Shown here one piece after another: positions 16,636-25,422 of a stretch of 64,000 bases of DNA. Position numbers and translations under genes: made by a program. The notes below the pieces were generated by a model that worked only from the letters and a program-made list of their open reading frames with translations, was not told the DNA's origin and did not search any database. This DNA comes from JAOUFP01 sp963801505. GTDB lineage: Bacteria; Nitrospirota; Thermodesulfovibrionia; Thermodesulfovibrionales; UBA6898. The DNA lies in assembly GCA_963801505.1 (NCBI GenBank), contig CAWDEY010000016.1, positions 248,001 to 312,000 on the forward strand. The letters are read 5' to 3'. Each line of letters opens with the position of its first letter. Within the stretch, counting starts at the first letter, position 1.

Positions 16636-17448
16636 TTAAAAAGAAGAGATTGCGACCTTCACTATATCACCCGGGAGGATATTGTACTTCGCCGCAGCAC
16701 TGTCCCTGTAGATGAAAACCTCCAGGTATCCCGAACTGTTGATCAAGGCGGATAGGTCCCTGTTTTCAGCCTGCGCATAATACCCCTTAAGCGGCATGTC
16801 CCTGTCTTTAAAAAATATTCTCAAAGCACCTTCGGGCCGCATTCTCTGCAGATCGTTTATGTCGGTTTTTTTGATGTTTGTAACAGCATTGCCAAACCTG
16901 TCTATAAAAATTATCTCTCCCTGCAAGGTGAGATCATTCGGTTTGACAGGCGAGGGAAGATCAATGAAATGGTAATCTGTAACTGCTTCTCCGAATTTAT
17001 CTACATCCAGGCCTGTTGTAAGCCACGCAGCACACGGTGAAAATACATCCCTTCCCTGAAAAGTAGGGCTGTCACTATTAATAAAAAAATGCTCGGAGGT
17101 AATATGTATGACCCTAAGGTCCTTTGCCGCAAGCCTATAGAGATATGAAAAGACGCCGTTGTCGGGTCCGATGAAATAGTGCTCATCGGCAACCACCAAA
17201 AGAGGTCTCCGGCTCGATCCAACACCGGGGTCTACAATAACCAGATGCACAGAACCCATTGGGAAATAGTGATAATTCATACCAATGGTAAAGGCGGCCT
17301 CCTGAATGTTATGGGGGGTAATGTTGTGGGTAAGGTCAACGATATTTACCTGGGGATTTATGTTGTAAATCACGCCTTTCATAACTCCGGCAAAGGGACC
17401 GTCGTACCCAAAGTCGGTTGTCATTGTTATGAGAGGTCTACGCAGCAT
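16636..17448 (-). CDS. SAM hydrolase / SAM hydroxide adenosyltransferase (DUF62)
   Basis: A 270-residue member of the fluorinase/chlorinase superfamily, which in most bacteria hydrolyses S-adenosylmethionine to adenosine and methionine. Signature segments are TMTTDFGYDGPFAGVMKG at the N-terminus, VDPGVGSSRRPL, GPDNGVFSY and FIDRFGNAVTNI in the C-terminal domain. It overlaps the end of pyrD by 11 nt, so it is the last gene of greA-pyrK-pyrD-SAM hydrolase. That linkage does not itself explain its role; salvage of adenosine is an inference. Confidence 0.88.
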   Translation of the reverse strand: MLRRPLITMTTDFGYDGPFAGVMKGVIYNINPQVNIVDLTHNITPHNIQEAAFTIGMNYHYFPMGSVHLVIVDPGVGSSRRPLLVVADEHYFIGPDNGVFSYLYRLAAKDLRVIHITSEHFFINSDSPTFQGRDVFSPCAAWLTTGLDVDKFGEAVTDYHFIDLPSPVKPNDLTLQGEIIFIDRFGNAVTNIKKTDINDLQRMRPEGALRIFFKDRDMPLKGYYAQAENRDLSALINSSGYLEVFIYRDSAAAKYNILPGDIVKVAISSF

Positions 17449-18349
17449 TTACAGTTCCGGTTAAAGAACCTATATCCTCTATTCCGTGTGTCTTCATATA
17501 TTCTGTCATGCCATCGAGAATCTCCATAGTGGCCCTCGGGTTTACAAAGTTTGCGGTACCAACTGCAACAGCCGTAGCCCCGGCGATAATAAATTCTATT
17601 GCATCATCAGAATTCATGATGCCGCCAAGACCTATAACCGGTATCCTGACCGCCTGCTTTACCTCATAAACCATTCTCACTGCTACAGGCTTTATGGCAG
17701 GGCCTGACAGCCCCCCTCTGACGTTGGCCAGTCTGGGCCTTCTGGTCTGTATATCAATGGCCATTCCAGTGATTGTATTTATTACGGAGACAGCGTCTGC
17801 GCCAGCGTCCTCAGCCACTTTTGCCATAAGTGCTATATCAGTGACATTCGGAGAAAGCTTGACAATGAGAGTGAGTTCTGTCTTTTTCCTCACGGCGCTG
17901 ACGACCTTATGGGTGACCAATGGGTCCGTACCAAAAATACTCCATCCCGCCTGCTTGTTCGGGCAGGATATATTCATCTCAAGGCCGTGAATTCCGTCTA
18001 CGCAGCTCAGCCTCTCAGCTGCTGCAACGTATTCTTCTATTGAATCACCAAAAAAATTGACTATGACAGCTGTATTGAATTGTTTGAGGAAAGGGACCTT
18101 CTCTTTGATGAATCTCTCAATTCCAATATTCTGAAGACCGATAGAATTGAGCATCCCTGAAGGCGTTTCTACAATCCGAGGCGTCGGGTTCCCTTCTTTG
18201 GGCATCAGGGAAAGTCCTTTTACTACAACAGCCCCCAGCCTGTTTAAATCTACAAATTCAGCATATTCCTCGCCGTAACCGAAGGTGCCTGAGGCAGTCA
18301 TGACCGGGTTCTTCAGCTTCAGTTTGCCGATACAAACCTCAAGGTTCAT
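17438..18349 (-). CDS. pyrD: Dihydroorotate dehydrogenase B, catalytic subunit
   Basis: Oxidises dihydroorotate to orotate in pyrimidine synthesis, using FMN and passing electrons through PyrK to NAD+. It has the class 1B features SGTFGYGEEYAEF, catalytic Cys in MNISCPNKQAG, and GLGGIMNSDDAIEFI for FMN phosphate. The frame is open to 18457, but the ATG at 18349 (MNLEVCIGKLKLKNP) with GGTGA upstream gives the normal 303 residues. pyrK ends 4 nt upstream, so the pair is co-translated. Confidence 0.95.
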   Translation of the reverse strand: MNLEVCIGKLKLKNPVMTASGTFGYGEEYAEFVDLNRLGAVVVKGLSLMPKEGNPTPRIVETPSGMLNSIGLQNIGIERFIKEKVPFLKQFNTAVIVNFFGDSIEEYVAAAERLSCVDGIHGLEMNISCPNKQAGWSIFGTDPLVTHKVVSAVRKKTELTLIVKLSPNVTDIALMAKVAEDAGADAVSVINTITGMAIDIQTRRPRLANVRGGLSGPAIKPVAVRMVYEVKQAVRIPVIGLGGIMNSDDAIEFIIAGATAVAVGTANFVNPRATMEILDGMTEYMKTHGIEDIGSLTGTVNAA

Positions 18350-18353
18350 TCCG

Positions 18354-19124
18354 TCACCATACAATTTCTTCTGATTTAAAGACCGGGCCTTCCTTGCAGA
18401 CCCTCTTATATCCGGCCTTTGTTTTAACCACACATCCGAGACAAGCACCAAGACCACAGGCCATATTCTCTTCCATGGAAACGTATGCTGTTATGCCTTT
18501 TGAGGCAGCCAGCTTTGACAAAGACTTAAGCATAGGATGCGGACCGCAGGCGTACAATACATATCTGCCGATCTCCGCGCTTTTGCTGTCCAGATAATTA
18601 TCCAGAACATCAACAATGTTCCCCTTTGATCCCATGGAGCCATCATCAGTGGAAATAAACACATCCCTGCTCATACCCTGCAGTTCATCCAGCATAAAAA
18701 TCTCGTCCCCTGACCTGGCACCATAAAAAACAAAGGCCCTTCCCTGATAAGCATGGATAAAAGGGAATACAGAGGCAATGCCGATCCCACCGGCAATAAC
18801 TAAAGGCACCTGATCTCCTGTAGGAACAGGATAATGGTTGCCGAGAGGGCCAAGCACCTCCAGGGCATCATCCCTTTTCATTTCCTTTAAGAGATTGGTC
18901 CCCCTGCCTTTTATCCTGTACATCAGCTGAAAGCCATCGGAAGTCCTCCTGAAAAGACTGAACGCCCTTTTCAATAGAGGATCGCTTCCCCTGTTTACTT
19001 CAATCATATAAAACTGCCCGGGCAAAGGTTCCCCGGCTGCATCAGGCAAGGTTAAGGTAATAAGGTTATGATGAGCATTTAATGCAATATTTTCTTTTAC
19101 CCTGGATGTAAAGTATCTATTCAA
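18354..19124 (-). CDS. pyrK: Dihydroorotate dehydrogenase B, electron transfer subunit
   Basis: An FAD- and [2Fe-2S]-containing subunit linking PyrD to NAD+. The ferredoxin-reductase fold has LLKRAFSLFRR (FAD), IAGGIGIASVFPF (NAD) and a C-terminal cluster motif CGLGACLGCVVKT ending with RVCKEGPVF, which supplies four cysteines. At 256 residues it is typical. The start is TTG at 19124, inside the end of greA (8-nt overlap), with only a weak GAGAT site, so coupling to greA translation is likely. Confidence 0.92.
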   Translation of the reverse strand: MNRYFTSRVKENIALNAHHNLITLTLPDAAGEPLPGQFYMIEVNRGSDPLLKRAFSLFRRTSDGFQLMYRIKGRGTNLLKEMKRDDALEVLGPLGNHYPVPTGDQVPLVIAGGIGIASVFPFIHAYQGRAFVFYGARSGDEIFMLDELQGMSRDVFISTDDGSMGSKGNIVDVLDNYLDSKSAEIGRYVLYACGPHPMLKSLSKLAASKGITAYVSMEENMACGLGACLGCVVKTKAGYKRVCKEGPVFKSEEIVW

Positions 19125-19590
19125 AAACTATCTCTAATATTTCGTATTCAATCGTTCTTGCAGGGGCCTTTACTATTGCGGTATCTCCCACTTCTTTGCC
19201 TATAAGCGCTTTCCCCACCGGTGAACTGAGCGATATCTTTCTCTGTTTTAAATCAGCCTCTTCCGGGCCAACAAGGATAAAGACATACTCCTCATCAGCC
19301 TCTGTATCAAGCACCTTGACCTTCGCTCCAAATCCGACACTGGACTGTTTTATCTTGGAGGTATCAATGACCTGAGCCATAGCGATTTTTGCTTTAAGCT
19401 CCTGTATCCTGCCTGCAATAAAAGACTGTTGTTCCTTTGCAGCGTGATACTCGGCATTTTCAGACAGGTCACCATGGGCACGCGCTTCTTCTATGGCTTT
19501 GATATTCCTTGGCCTGTCGACCTTCATAATCTTTTCAAGTTCATCCTGAAGCTTTTTGAAGCCCTCAGGGGTCAGTGGTATTCTCTGCAC
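19117..19590 (-). CDS. greA: Transcription elongation factor GreA
   Basis: Rescues backtracked RNA polymerase by stimulating transcript cleavage. The N-terminal coiled coil carries the acidic tip AHGDLSENAEYHAAKE; the C-terminal FKBP-like domain has ISLSSPVGKALIGKEVGD. The GTG at 19590 (VQRIPLTPEGF) is preferred because AGGAG lies 5 nt upstream; the open frame begins with TTG at 19605. It heads the pyrK-pyrD-SAM hydrolase operon. Confidence 0.95.
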   Translation of the reverse strand: MQRIPLTPEGFKKLQDELEKIMKVDRPRNIKAIEEARAHGDLSENAEYHAAKEQQSFIAGRIQELKAKIAMAQVIDTSKIKQSSVGFGAKVKVLDTEADEEYVFILVGPEEADLKQRKISLSSPVGKALIGKEVGDTAIVKAPARTIEYEILEIVFE

Positions 19591-19848
19591 AAGTACTCCT
19601 TCCAATAAATTCTACGTAAAATAATTGAAGACTTCCTCCGGCAACACCGCAGAGAATCTCAATGCAAGGTAATTTGTTTTATTATATCCGCTCGCTACCC
19701 CCCGAGGCAAGACCACGGGGAATATCGCCCGCTATCCATTTAACACTATCGCTATTATTTTTCAAAGTCCTGCAACTCCGTGCTGCTTCATCGGGACATC
19801 CCCGGACTATCTTCTTAATAAGGAACTCATAAGTAAAACCTCATTGAT

Positions 19849-19918
19849 GTCATTCCCGCAAGCAGAGCGCGTCGGGAATCCTTCTGAGAAGAAAGATTCC
19901 GGACAAGCCGGAATGACA
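19849..19918. repeat. GGAATGAC-family palindromic repeat
   Basis: GTCATTCCCGCAAG to GCCGGAATGAC, a ~70-bp imperfect palindrome in the 404-nt space between greA and the zinc-ribbon gene. The rest of 19591-19994 holds no supported gene. Confidence 0.65.
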
Positions 19919-19994
19919 AAATTAGGATCCTCATGTCTTTACTAATGACCAGATTAGTTTATACTAAGTCTGGATTATGAATGATTGATTCAGG

Positions 19995-20405
19995 CTATGT
20001 ATTGGAGGTAACAAGCAACCTTTCCTTGTCTCTAAAGAGTACAGAGCACTTGTTGAAAAAGGTCTTTTGAACAACGCCCTTGCCAAAGACACTGTGAACT
20101 ATCAAATCTCCGGGGCGGTACGAGCCTGTCATTTCATAGTTCTTTTCAATCCCGCCTGCTGTGTCAATTGCAGTCTCCCATTGGGCCTGTGTAGTTATGA
20201 CAGACTTTATAGCAGCGCCTTTCACTCTGGATGATTTAGTCCTTTCAGCAGGCATGCCCTTGAATCTGTGGGTGCTGCCACAGGTTTTACACTTCACCTT
20301 AAGGACAGCCCCGCCTGCCATTGCCACAACAATGTGTTCTAAAATGAGCTTGCATTTTGTACAGTAGGAATCTATATCGTTGCCCGTAGAAATACTGTCT
20401 GTCAT
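19995..20405 (-). CDS. Zinc-ribbon protein with CarD/UvrD-tail-like C-terminal domain
   Basis: A 136-residue conserved hypothetical. It has an N-terminal zinc ribbon (CTKC, 24 residues on CKTC). The C-terminal ~45 residues, YRPGDLIVHSVFGKGVV then LFRDKERLLV, resemble the small beta-barrel found in CarD and at UvrD C-termini, which bind RNA polymerase or DNA partners. Function is not known. It is a single gene facing its own short upstream region; the ATG at 20405 has no clear ribosome site. Confidence 0.7.
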   Translation of the reverse strand: MTDSISTGNDIDSYCTKCKLILEHIVVAMAGGAVLKVKCKTCGSTHRFKGMPAERTKSSRVKGAAIKSVITTQAQWETAIDTAGGIEKNYEMTGSYRPGDLIVHSVFGKGVVQKTFFNKCSVLFRDKERLLVTSNT

Positions 20406-20560
20406 TTTTTATATCATACCGGTCTGTTGAATATGCCTTGCCGGTATACTCCTTTCTTAGGTTGTGCTGTTCTACAATACAATTTGTATTGACTATTATG
20501 ACACTTTCTCGGAAAAAGCTGGTAAAAAGCCGGGCAAGGAAGAAAAATAAGCGGCAAAAG

Positions 20561-20709
20561 ATTTTACCACAGAGACACAGAGTTCGCAGAGATAAGAGTA
20601 ACCATTCAGCGAAGAGGGGCATGCTACTTTGAAAAATCCCTCCTATCCTCCCTTTTCCAAAGGGAGGGGCTATTCCCCTCTTTGGCAAAGAGGGGCGAGG
20701 GGAGATTTC
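20561..20709. repeat. CAGAG repeat followed by CCTCCC hairpin repeat
   Basis: 20561-20594 is a CAGAG copy (TTTTACCACAGAGACACAGA). 20635-20709 is a double hairpin repeat with CCTCCCTTTTCCAAAGGGAGG-type and CCCCTCTTTGGCAAAGAGGGG-type palindromes, ending GGGGAGATTT. A close copy is at 34609-34684 and a degenerate one at 22036-22096. No gene is supported in 20406-20741. Confidence 0.7.
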
Positions 20710-20741
20710 ATAGAATTTTCCCCAATAACTTAAGGGTTACA

Positions 20742-21965
20742 TTATAACCATCTTTCTGCAGGATAATCTCCCCTGATCATGCGAAGCACCGACTGTCCGA
20801 GGATCTGACGGCCCCACTTGTAGGGCGCATAGATCTTCAGAAAGTTCATAAGGTCCCGGACAACCGTGATCTTTTCTTTTTTGCTGAGTTTCCCGAATGA
20901 GGCCTTGAAGTCTGCCTCGTGGGGGTTGCCAAATATTATCTGGAGAGGGTTCCATTGGTCTGTGCAGCGTTTTACTTCAGATGCGATCAGTGTCCGGTAA
21001 ACCTCCTGCACAGGCCTGTTGCTCTGCATCGCCTCTACTATTGACTCGCCTGCTATTGCCCCTGAATGAAGGGCGCAGCTCATGCCTTCAGCCAGCATAT
21101 TAAAAAATCCGGCGGCCTGCCCTGTGATGAGCACATTGCCCTTGCCGAATATATAGCGGTTGATAAGGGATGGGCCGAAATTCTGGGCCAGTCCCTCAAG
21201 CCGTTCAGCTGGCTCAAGTCTCACGCCGTGTTTTTCCTCAAGATATTTTTCTACATTTTCGTGTGCCTTGTGAAGATTGCCGCCTGCGGGAAAACCAACG
21301 CCGACAATCTGCTGATCGTTGCGTTCATGACTCCAGGTATAGTGTCCAAGTCCTGGATGGAACCAGAAATGAAAATAGTCCCTGTCAAGGGGACATTCTA
21401 TGATCTTTTGAAACTTCTGGCCGACCATAAACCAGGGGATGCTTTTTCGATAGTCCGGATAAAGTGACCTTGGTGACCGCTGATTTCGGCCCGTCAGCGC
21501 CGATCACAAACCGCGCCTGGTAGCGTACCTCACGGCCTTCCCGTCTTGCTCTGACTATCACATCTTTACCGTTGTCTTCAAGACCGAGAAAGGTCGTCCC
21601 GTCATGAACAGTCACACCGCTTTGCCTGATCGCCCAGTAGTCGGAATATTTCCTGTTGAGATGAGGGGTGACCCCGCCGTCAAAGTCCATGGGGATAGAT
21701 ATCATGCTCGGGAAATGAAAGGTCACACCCCGGCAAAAAGAGGGTTTATGAAGGGCCTCTTCCGGAAGCGGCGCCGAAATTCTCGACAAGGAACCGGTGC
21801 CCCCTGGGAGAAAGGATGCCGCTGCAGACCTTATTGCGCGGGAGAGGTCCGCCTCTCAAGCGCCACGACTTCAAGGCCTGCATCCACAAGGCGTTTGGCT
21901 GCTGCAGAGGCAGCGAGACTGGCGCCAACTATTAGAACGTCAACTTTTTCTTTAATCATTTTCAT
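20742..21965 (-). pseudogene. Frameshifted FAD-dependent oxidoreductase (geranylgeranyl reductase-like)
   Basis: Reconstructs as one ~405-residue flavoprotein broken by at least three frameshifts. The N-terminus has the Rossmann motif VLIVGASLAASAAAKRLV and LPRNKVCSG; the middle has FVIGADGPKSAVTK continuing in another frame as SLYPDYRKSIPWFMVGQ; the end has GNVLITGQAAGFFNMLAEGM. Shifts lie near 21850-21870, 21755-21790 and 21462, and each acts like one added base. The order of motifs fits geranylgeranyl-reductase/halogenase-type monooxygenases. Its neighbours upstream are an Fe-S protein and an FAD oxidase, suggesting one redox operon. Confidence 0.75.
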
Positions 21966-22035
21966 TTTTCTACTTTGTTAGCATCTCTGCATGACCTGTT
22001 TAAGCCTGATAATTGAATGACAAGTACCTAGAATG

Positions 22036-22096
22036 TCCTCCTCCTCTTAAGCGGGAATTATTCCTCCCTTTAGCAAAGGAGGTTACGAGGATTTTA
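22036..22096. repeat. Degenerate CCTCCC repeat
   Basis: CCTCCCTTTAGCAAAGGAGG core flanked by CCTCCTCTTAAG and ACGAGGATTTT, related to the copies at 20635-20709 and 34609-34684. It lies between the two broken redox genes. Confidence 0.5.
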
Positions 22097-22105
22097 TTGT
22101 GTCTA

Positions 22106-23102
22106 TTAAACATTATATTTTCCCAGTGCCCAGGAGACCCAGATGTACAACCGGTATGTCTGTTGCCAGCCTGAAGGCCCAGCATCCGCCAGGTCTTCAA
22201 CAACAATACGTTTCACCCTTCTGCCTTTGAGTATGCGTCTTGCGTTTTCTACGCAGCCGGCAGCCACAAGGTCATTTCTCCCCTGCAGACTCGAAGCCCC
22301 TGTAGAAAACGCGGTCCGTTGAAGGTCGAGGTTGGTCTGACAGCCGGTCTCCTGCCTGAGCCTGTCATAGAAAAGGACCAGCCGCCTGTGGTCAGCATGA
22401 TATCCCCTGCTCTCTATCATATAAAGGTCTTCAGGCCCAGATTGTCCGCGCAAAGATGCGGAGGACAAAAGCGCTTCGCCGAGTCCGATGATTTTTTTGC
22501 CAGGCAGCCATTTCCTGAGCGGCCGGTGCAGCAACCCCTCGGCAACAATAAGGGTGCGGGCCGGTCGCAGAGCGACGATAAAAAGCTCTCAAGTCCTTTC
22601 CGTCAGGCACTGGCAGTCCGGCCTCCATGCTCCGCGCAATGTCCTGTCCGTCATCAGCCGCAAGCGCAGTTTTGCCAGTTCCTCCAAGGTGTTCCATTAT
22701 CAGAATCGCAGAAGTTCCTGTCCCTGCCAAGGATCTCACCTGCAAGCAATAATGATGCTGCCTTCTGTACCTTCTGCCGGTACTGTCAGTTTCAAAGTTC
22801 TCGTCAGGATACCAGGGGGGTATGCTCGTCCTTGACCTGTTTAACTCCTGACGCTGATGTATATTCAGGTCGGCAAGACCTATGCCTTCAGGACAGGCAA
22901 CCTCGCAGGCCCCGCACAGCAGGCACGAGTCTATGGAATGGGCGATTTCTTCATAAGCTGGCCCCTCCCTGCATCGCCTTTGCCCTTGCCTTCCGTGTAA
23001 AAGACATTGTCCGGGTCCGGTGCCAGACCGGACAGGAAAGCAGACAGACTCCGCAGCCGCTGCAGGCCTCATGACCCTTTTTCTCTTTTGTCTTTCCGAC
23101 AC
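22106..23102 (-). pseudogene. Frameshifted [4Fe-4S] ferredoxin-like oxidoreductase subunit
   Basis: Broken into at least three frames. The N-terminal part encodes two cluster motifs, CSGCGVCLLSCPVW in one frame and CLLCGACEVACPEG in the next, resembling GlcF/HdrC-type double ferredoxin domains. The C-terminal part, after a shift in a T run near 22580, reads FIVALRPARTLIVAEGLL and GKKIIGLGEALLS, then GYHADHRRLV. The C-terminal family is not recognised. The likely partner is the FAD oxidase upstream, whose stop it overlaps. The gene start is unclear because of frame changes near 23080. Confidence 0.65.
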
Positions 23103-24661
23103 ATCAGAAGATCACATCCCCGGTTAAGTATCATGGCCGGGTCAGCCTTTTTCTTCATGGCAAGATGTTTATCAACCAGTTCATCTCCGAAGGCCTTGCG
23201 GATATAACCCTTCATCATGCCGCCGAAACGGTAGTAGCTCAGGCCCATATCGACGCCTATGTCATATATCTCATTTTTGAAAGACTGAAGATAATCCCTG
23301 CTGTAATTGGTATCCCGGAGCATCGGCTCAAATTCGCAGCCATAGGCGATGTCCTGCGCATCCGGAGGAATGCACGACATTTCGTAGCGCTCCTGCCTGC
23401 CGGAGAGCTTTATGCCGACACAATAAAGGGTGTAATGCCGGAAATATCTGCGGCAGACTTCATTGCCGCGTTCTACCGCCTCGATGAATTTCTCCTGAGA
23501 CGCCGCAAGGTCAGGGATCACCATCTTGCTGCCTCCCCAGAACTTCCAGACAGCACGGGAAAAGACCACTGTCCTGTCAACGATCTTGTCGTTATGCATA
23601 TATTCGGGCCTGCTGAATTCAGGAAACAGCGTCAGCCGACGGCCCATAAGATAGGCTGCCTCCCTGAATTTCCAGGGCCGAAAAAGGTAATGTCCGGCCA
23701 TACGCAGGCCGAAGTTGGCTTCGCCATGTCCTCTGAGGTGCCTCCTCCAGCGAAGATCAAATTCCTGTTCCCGCTCATCAGAATCAAAGGCAACAAGCAG
23801 GTTGATCGCACGGTCCATAATCGTGAGTATCCCTGAATAGTCGGCGCAGTCTTCTCTGGCGATAAACTGCAGGTCTTCCATCGCGGTCTTCAGAGATGAA
23901 TAATAGAAATATTTCATGCTGATCGGGGTAAAAGGACGTATCTTCAAAGTGGCCTCAGTAATCACCCCGAACTGGCCATAGCCAAGAAGCACACGGTCCA
24001 TAAGTTCAGGGTTCTCTTCTTCAGAACATTCGACTATATCACCGGTTGGTGTGACCACCTTGAGGGCCAGGCACTGGTCAGCGCTGCAGCCAAGACGCGG
24101 AGAATTGATATCTATCCCACCCACGCCCAAGGGTGCCGCCGACCGATGAGGTGAGGTTCAGAGGCGCGGAGAGATAATCGAGTCCGTCGCGCCTCAGTGT
24201 CTCTGCAAGCTGGTGCCAGTAAATGCCTGCCTCGGTCCGCACAGTCATGGCTGCGGGTCAACATGAGCACCCTGTTTATCGAACTCATGTCAAGAAGAAG
24301 TCCGCCAAAGGCTATGGATTCCCCCTCTGTGGTAAGGCCGCCGCCCCTGCGTAGTCACAGGCACCTCATATAACTGGGCAGCCTTCAGTACCTCAGAGAC
24401 ATCTTCGGATGAAAAAGGTCTGACAACTCCGTGCGGCATGCCATGGGCAAGCCCGCCTGCGTCAGAGATAAAGACTGAAGAATCTGACCGTCCTTCATGT
24501 ACAGAAACACCTCTGCTGCCCAGATATTTCACAAAAGAAGGCCATTGCACGCCATCCCACCGTGAAGGGTTGGTCTGACAGCCGGCAGTCCTCAAGGGAG
24601 AGTCTGAAGGAGAAGGCTTTTCATCCATACCAACTCCTTGACTTACTGATATATTCTTCAT
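23069..24661 (-). pseudogene. Frameshifted FAD-binding oxidase (GlcD/FAD_binding_4 type)
   Basis: Reads as one ~530-residue protein with three apparent one-base insertions near 24345, 24245 and 24130. The N-terminal PP-loop FAD domain includes HGVVRPFSSEDVSEVLK, VPVTTQGGG (after repair), LTSSVGGTLGVGGIDINS and LGYGQFGVITEATLKI. The C-terminal part includes YFYYSSLKTAMEDLQF and YYRFGGMMKGYIRKAFGDEL. Relatives oxidise hydroxy acids, cytokinins or lactones; the substrate here is unknown. It is first in a three-gene redox cluster. Confidence 0.7.
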
Positions 24662-24851
24662 TCAGGATTTCATCCGATCAACAAACAGATTTTCCACTTT
24701 CACGTCTAAAGCAAAACAGGAAATTCAAAATCAATATAAGGAGATTTCAGGTACAGACCAATTATACTTAATGTCTATATTATGCTTCAAGTTTGCGTGC
24801 CTGTTTGGCAAAGGGATTATTTTCCGCCTGCGCCTGGGAAACAGTTAAAAC

Positions 24852-24880
24852 TTGACAGTCAGGACATTTTCTGATAATTA
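24852..24880 (+). promoter_or_regulatory. Possible promoter for the CxxC protein gene
   Basis: TTGACA (24852-24857), 17-nt spacer, TAATTA (24875-24880), about 98 nt before the ATG at 24978. The -35 is perfect and the -10 is weak. The rest of 24662-24977 shows no gene. Confidence 0.35.
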
Positions 24881-24977
24881 GGAAATATCAGCAATAATAT
24901 ATTGGGCCCATTTTTTTGGCCGTTCTATAATGACTCTGCGGAAAAGCAGATAATGGTCCCGGCAAAAGAAGGATAAT

Positions 24978-25268
24978 ATGACATATTATTCGCAATATTC
25001 TGACCAGAAAATTCATCGTAAAACCAGGAAAAAACAGGCTGCACCAAAGGAGGCTTCAACAGCGGGCTTCAGGTCCATACCTGATGATAAAAGCTGCTGG
25101 CTCTGCTGCCGTGATAATGTGGAAGTAGATGACCAACTAAACAGGATATCTGTGAGTCACACTTTGTCAGCTGAATTTGTGTCCCTGACCATGGGTAAAG
25201 ACAAAGTACAGGTCCGTCTTTGCCCGGTTTGTTATAGTCTCTTCGAGAATCTGAATTCTGCTGTGTGA
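24978..25268 (+). CDS. Small protein with two CxxC-type metal-binding pairs
   Basis: A 96-residue protein with a good ribosome site (GAAGGATAAT before ATG). A basic N-terminus (IHRKTRKKQAAPK) is followed by CWLCC and, ~46 residues later, CPVC, which together could form a zinc knuckle. No family is recognised. It is immediately upstream of argS, in the same direction, with 154 nt between them. Confidence 0.55.
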   Translation: MTYYSQYSDQKIHRKTRKKQAAPKEASTAGFRSIPDDKSCWLCCRDNVEVDDQLNRISVSHTLSAEFVSLTMGKDKVQVRLCPVCYSLFENLNSAV

Positions 25269-25422
25269 TCTGTGTCCTGTTCCGTCTCTTCTTCGGTAAC
25301 TGACCCGCAACCCGGTAGTACATTACTTCACCCTGAAGAATAAGACTCCCCCTTTCGCACCTGTAACAAAGGCCAATTTGACTTTATCCGGAGCCGATGA
25401 TTAAAATTTACAGGCTAATTTT

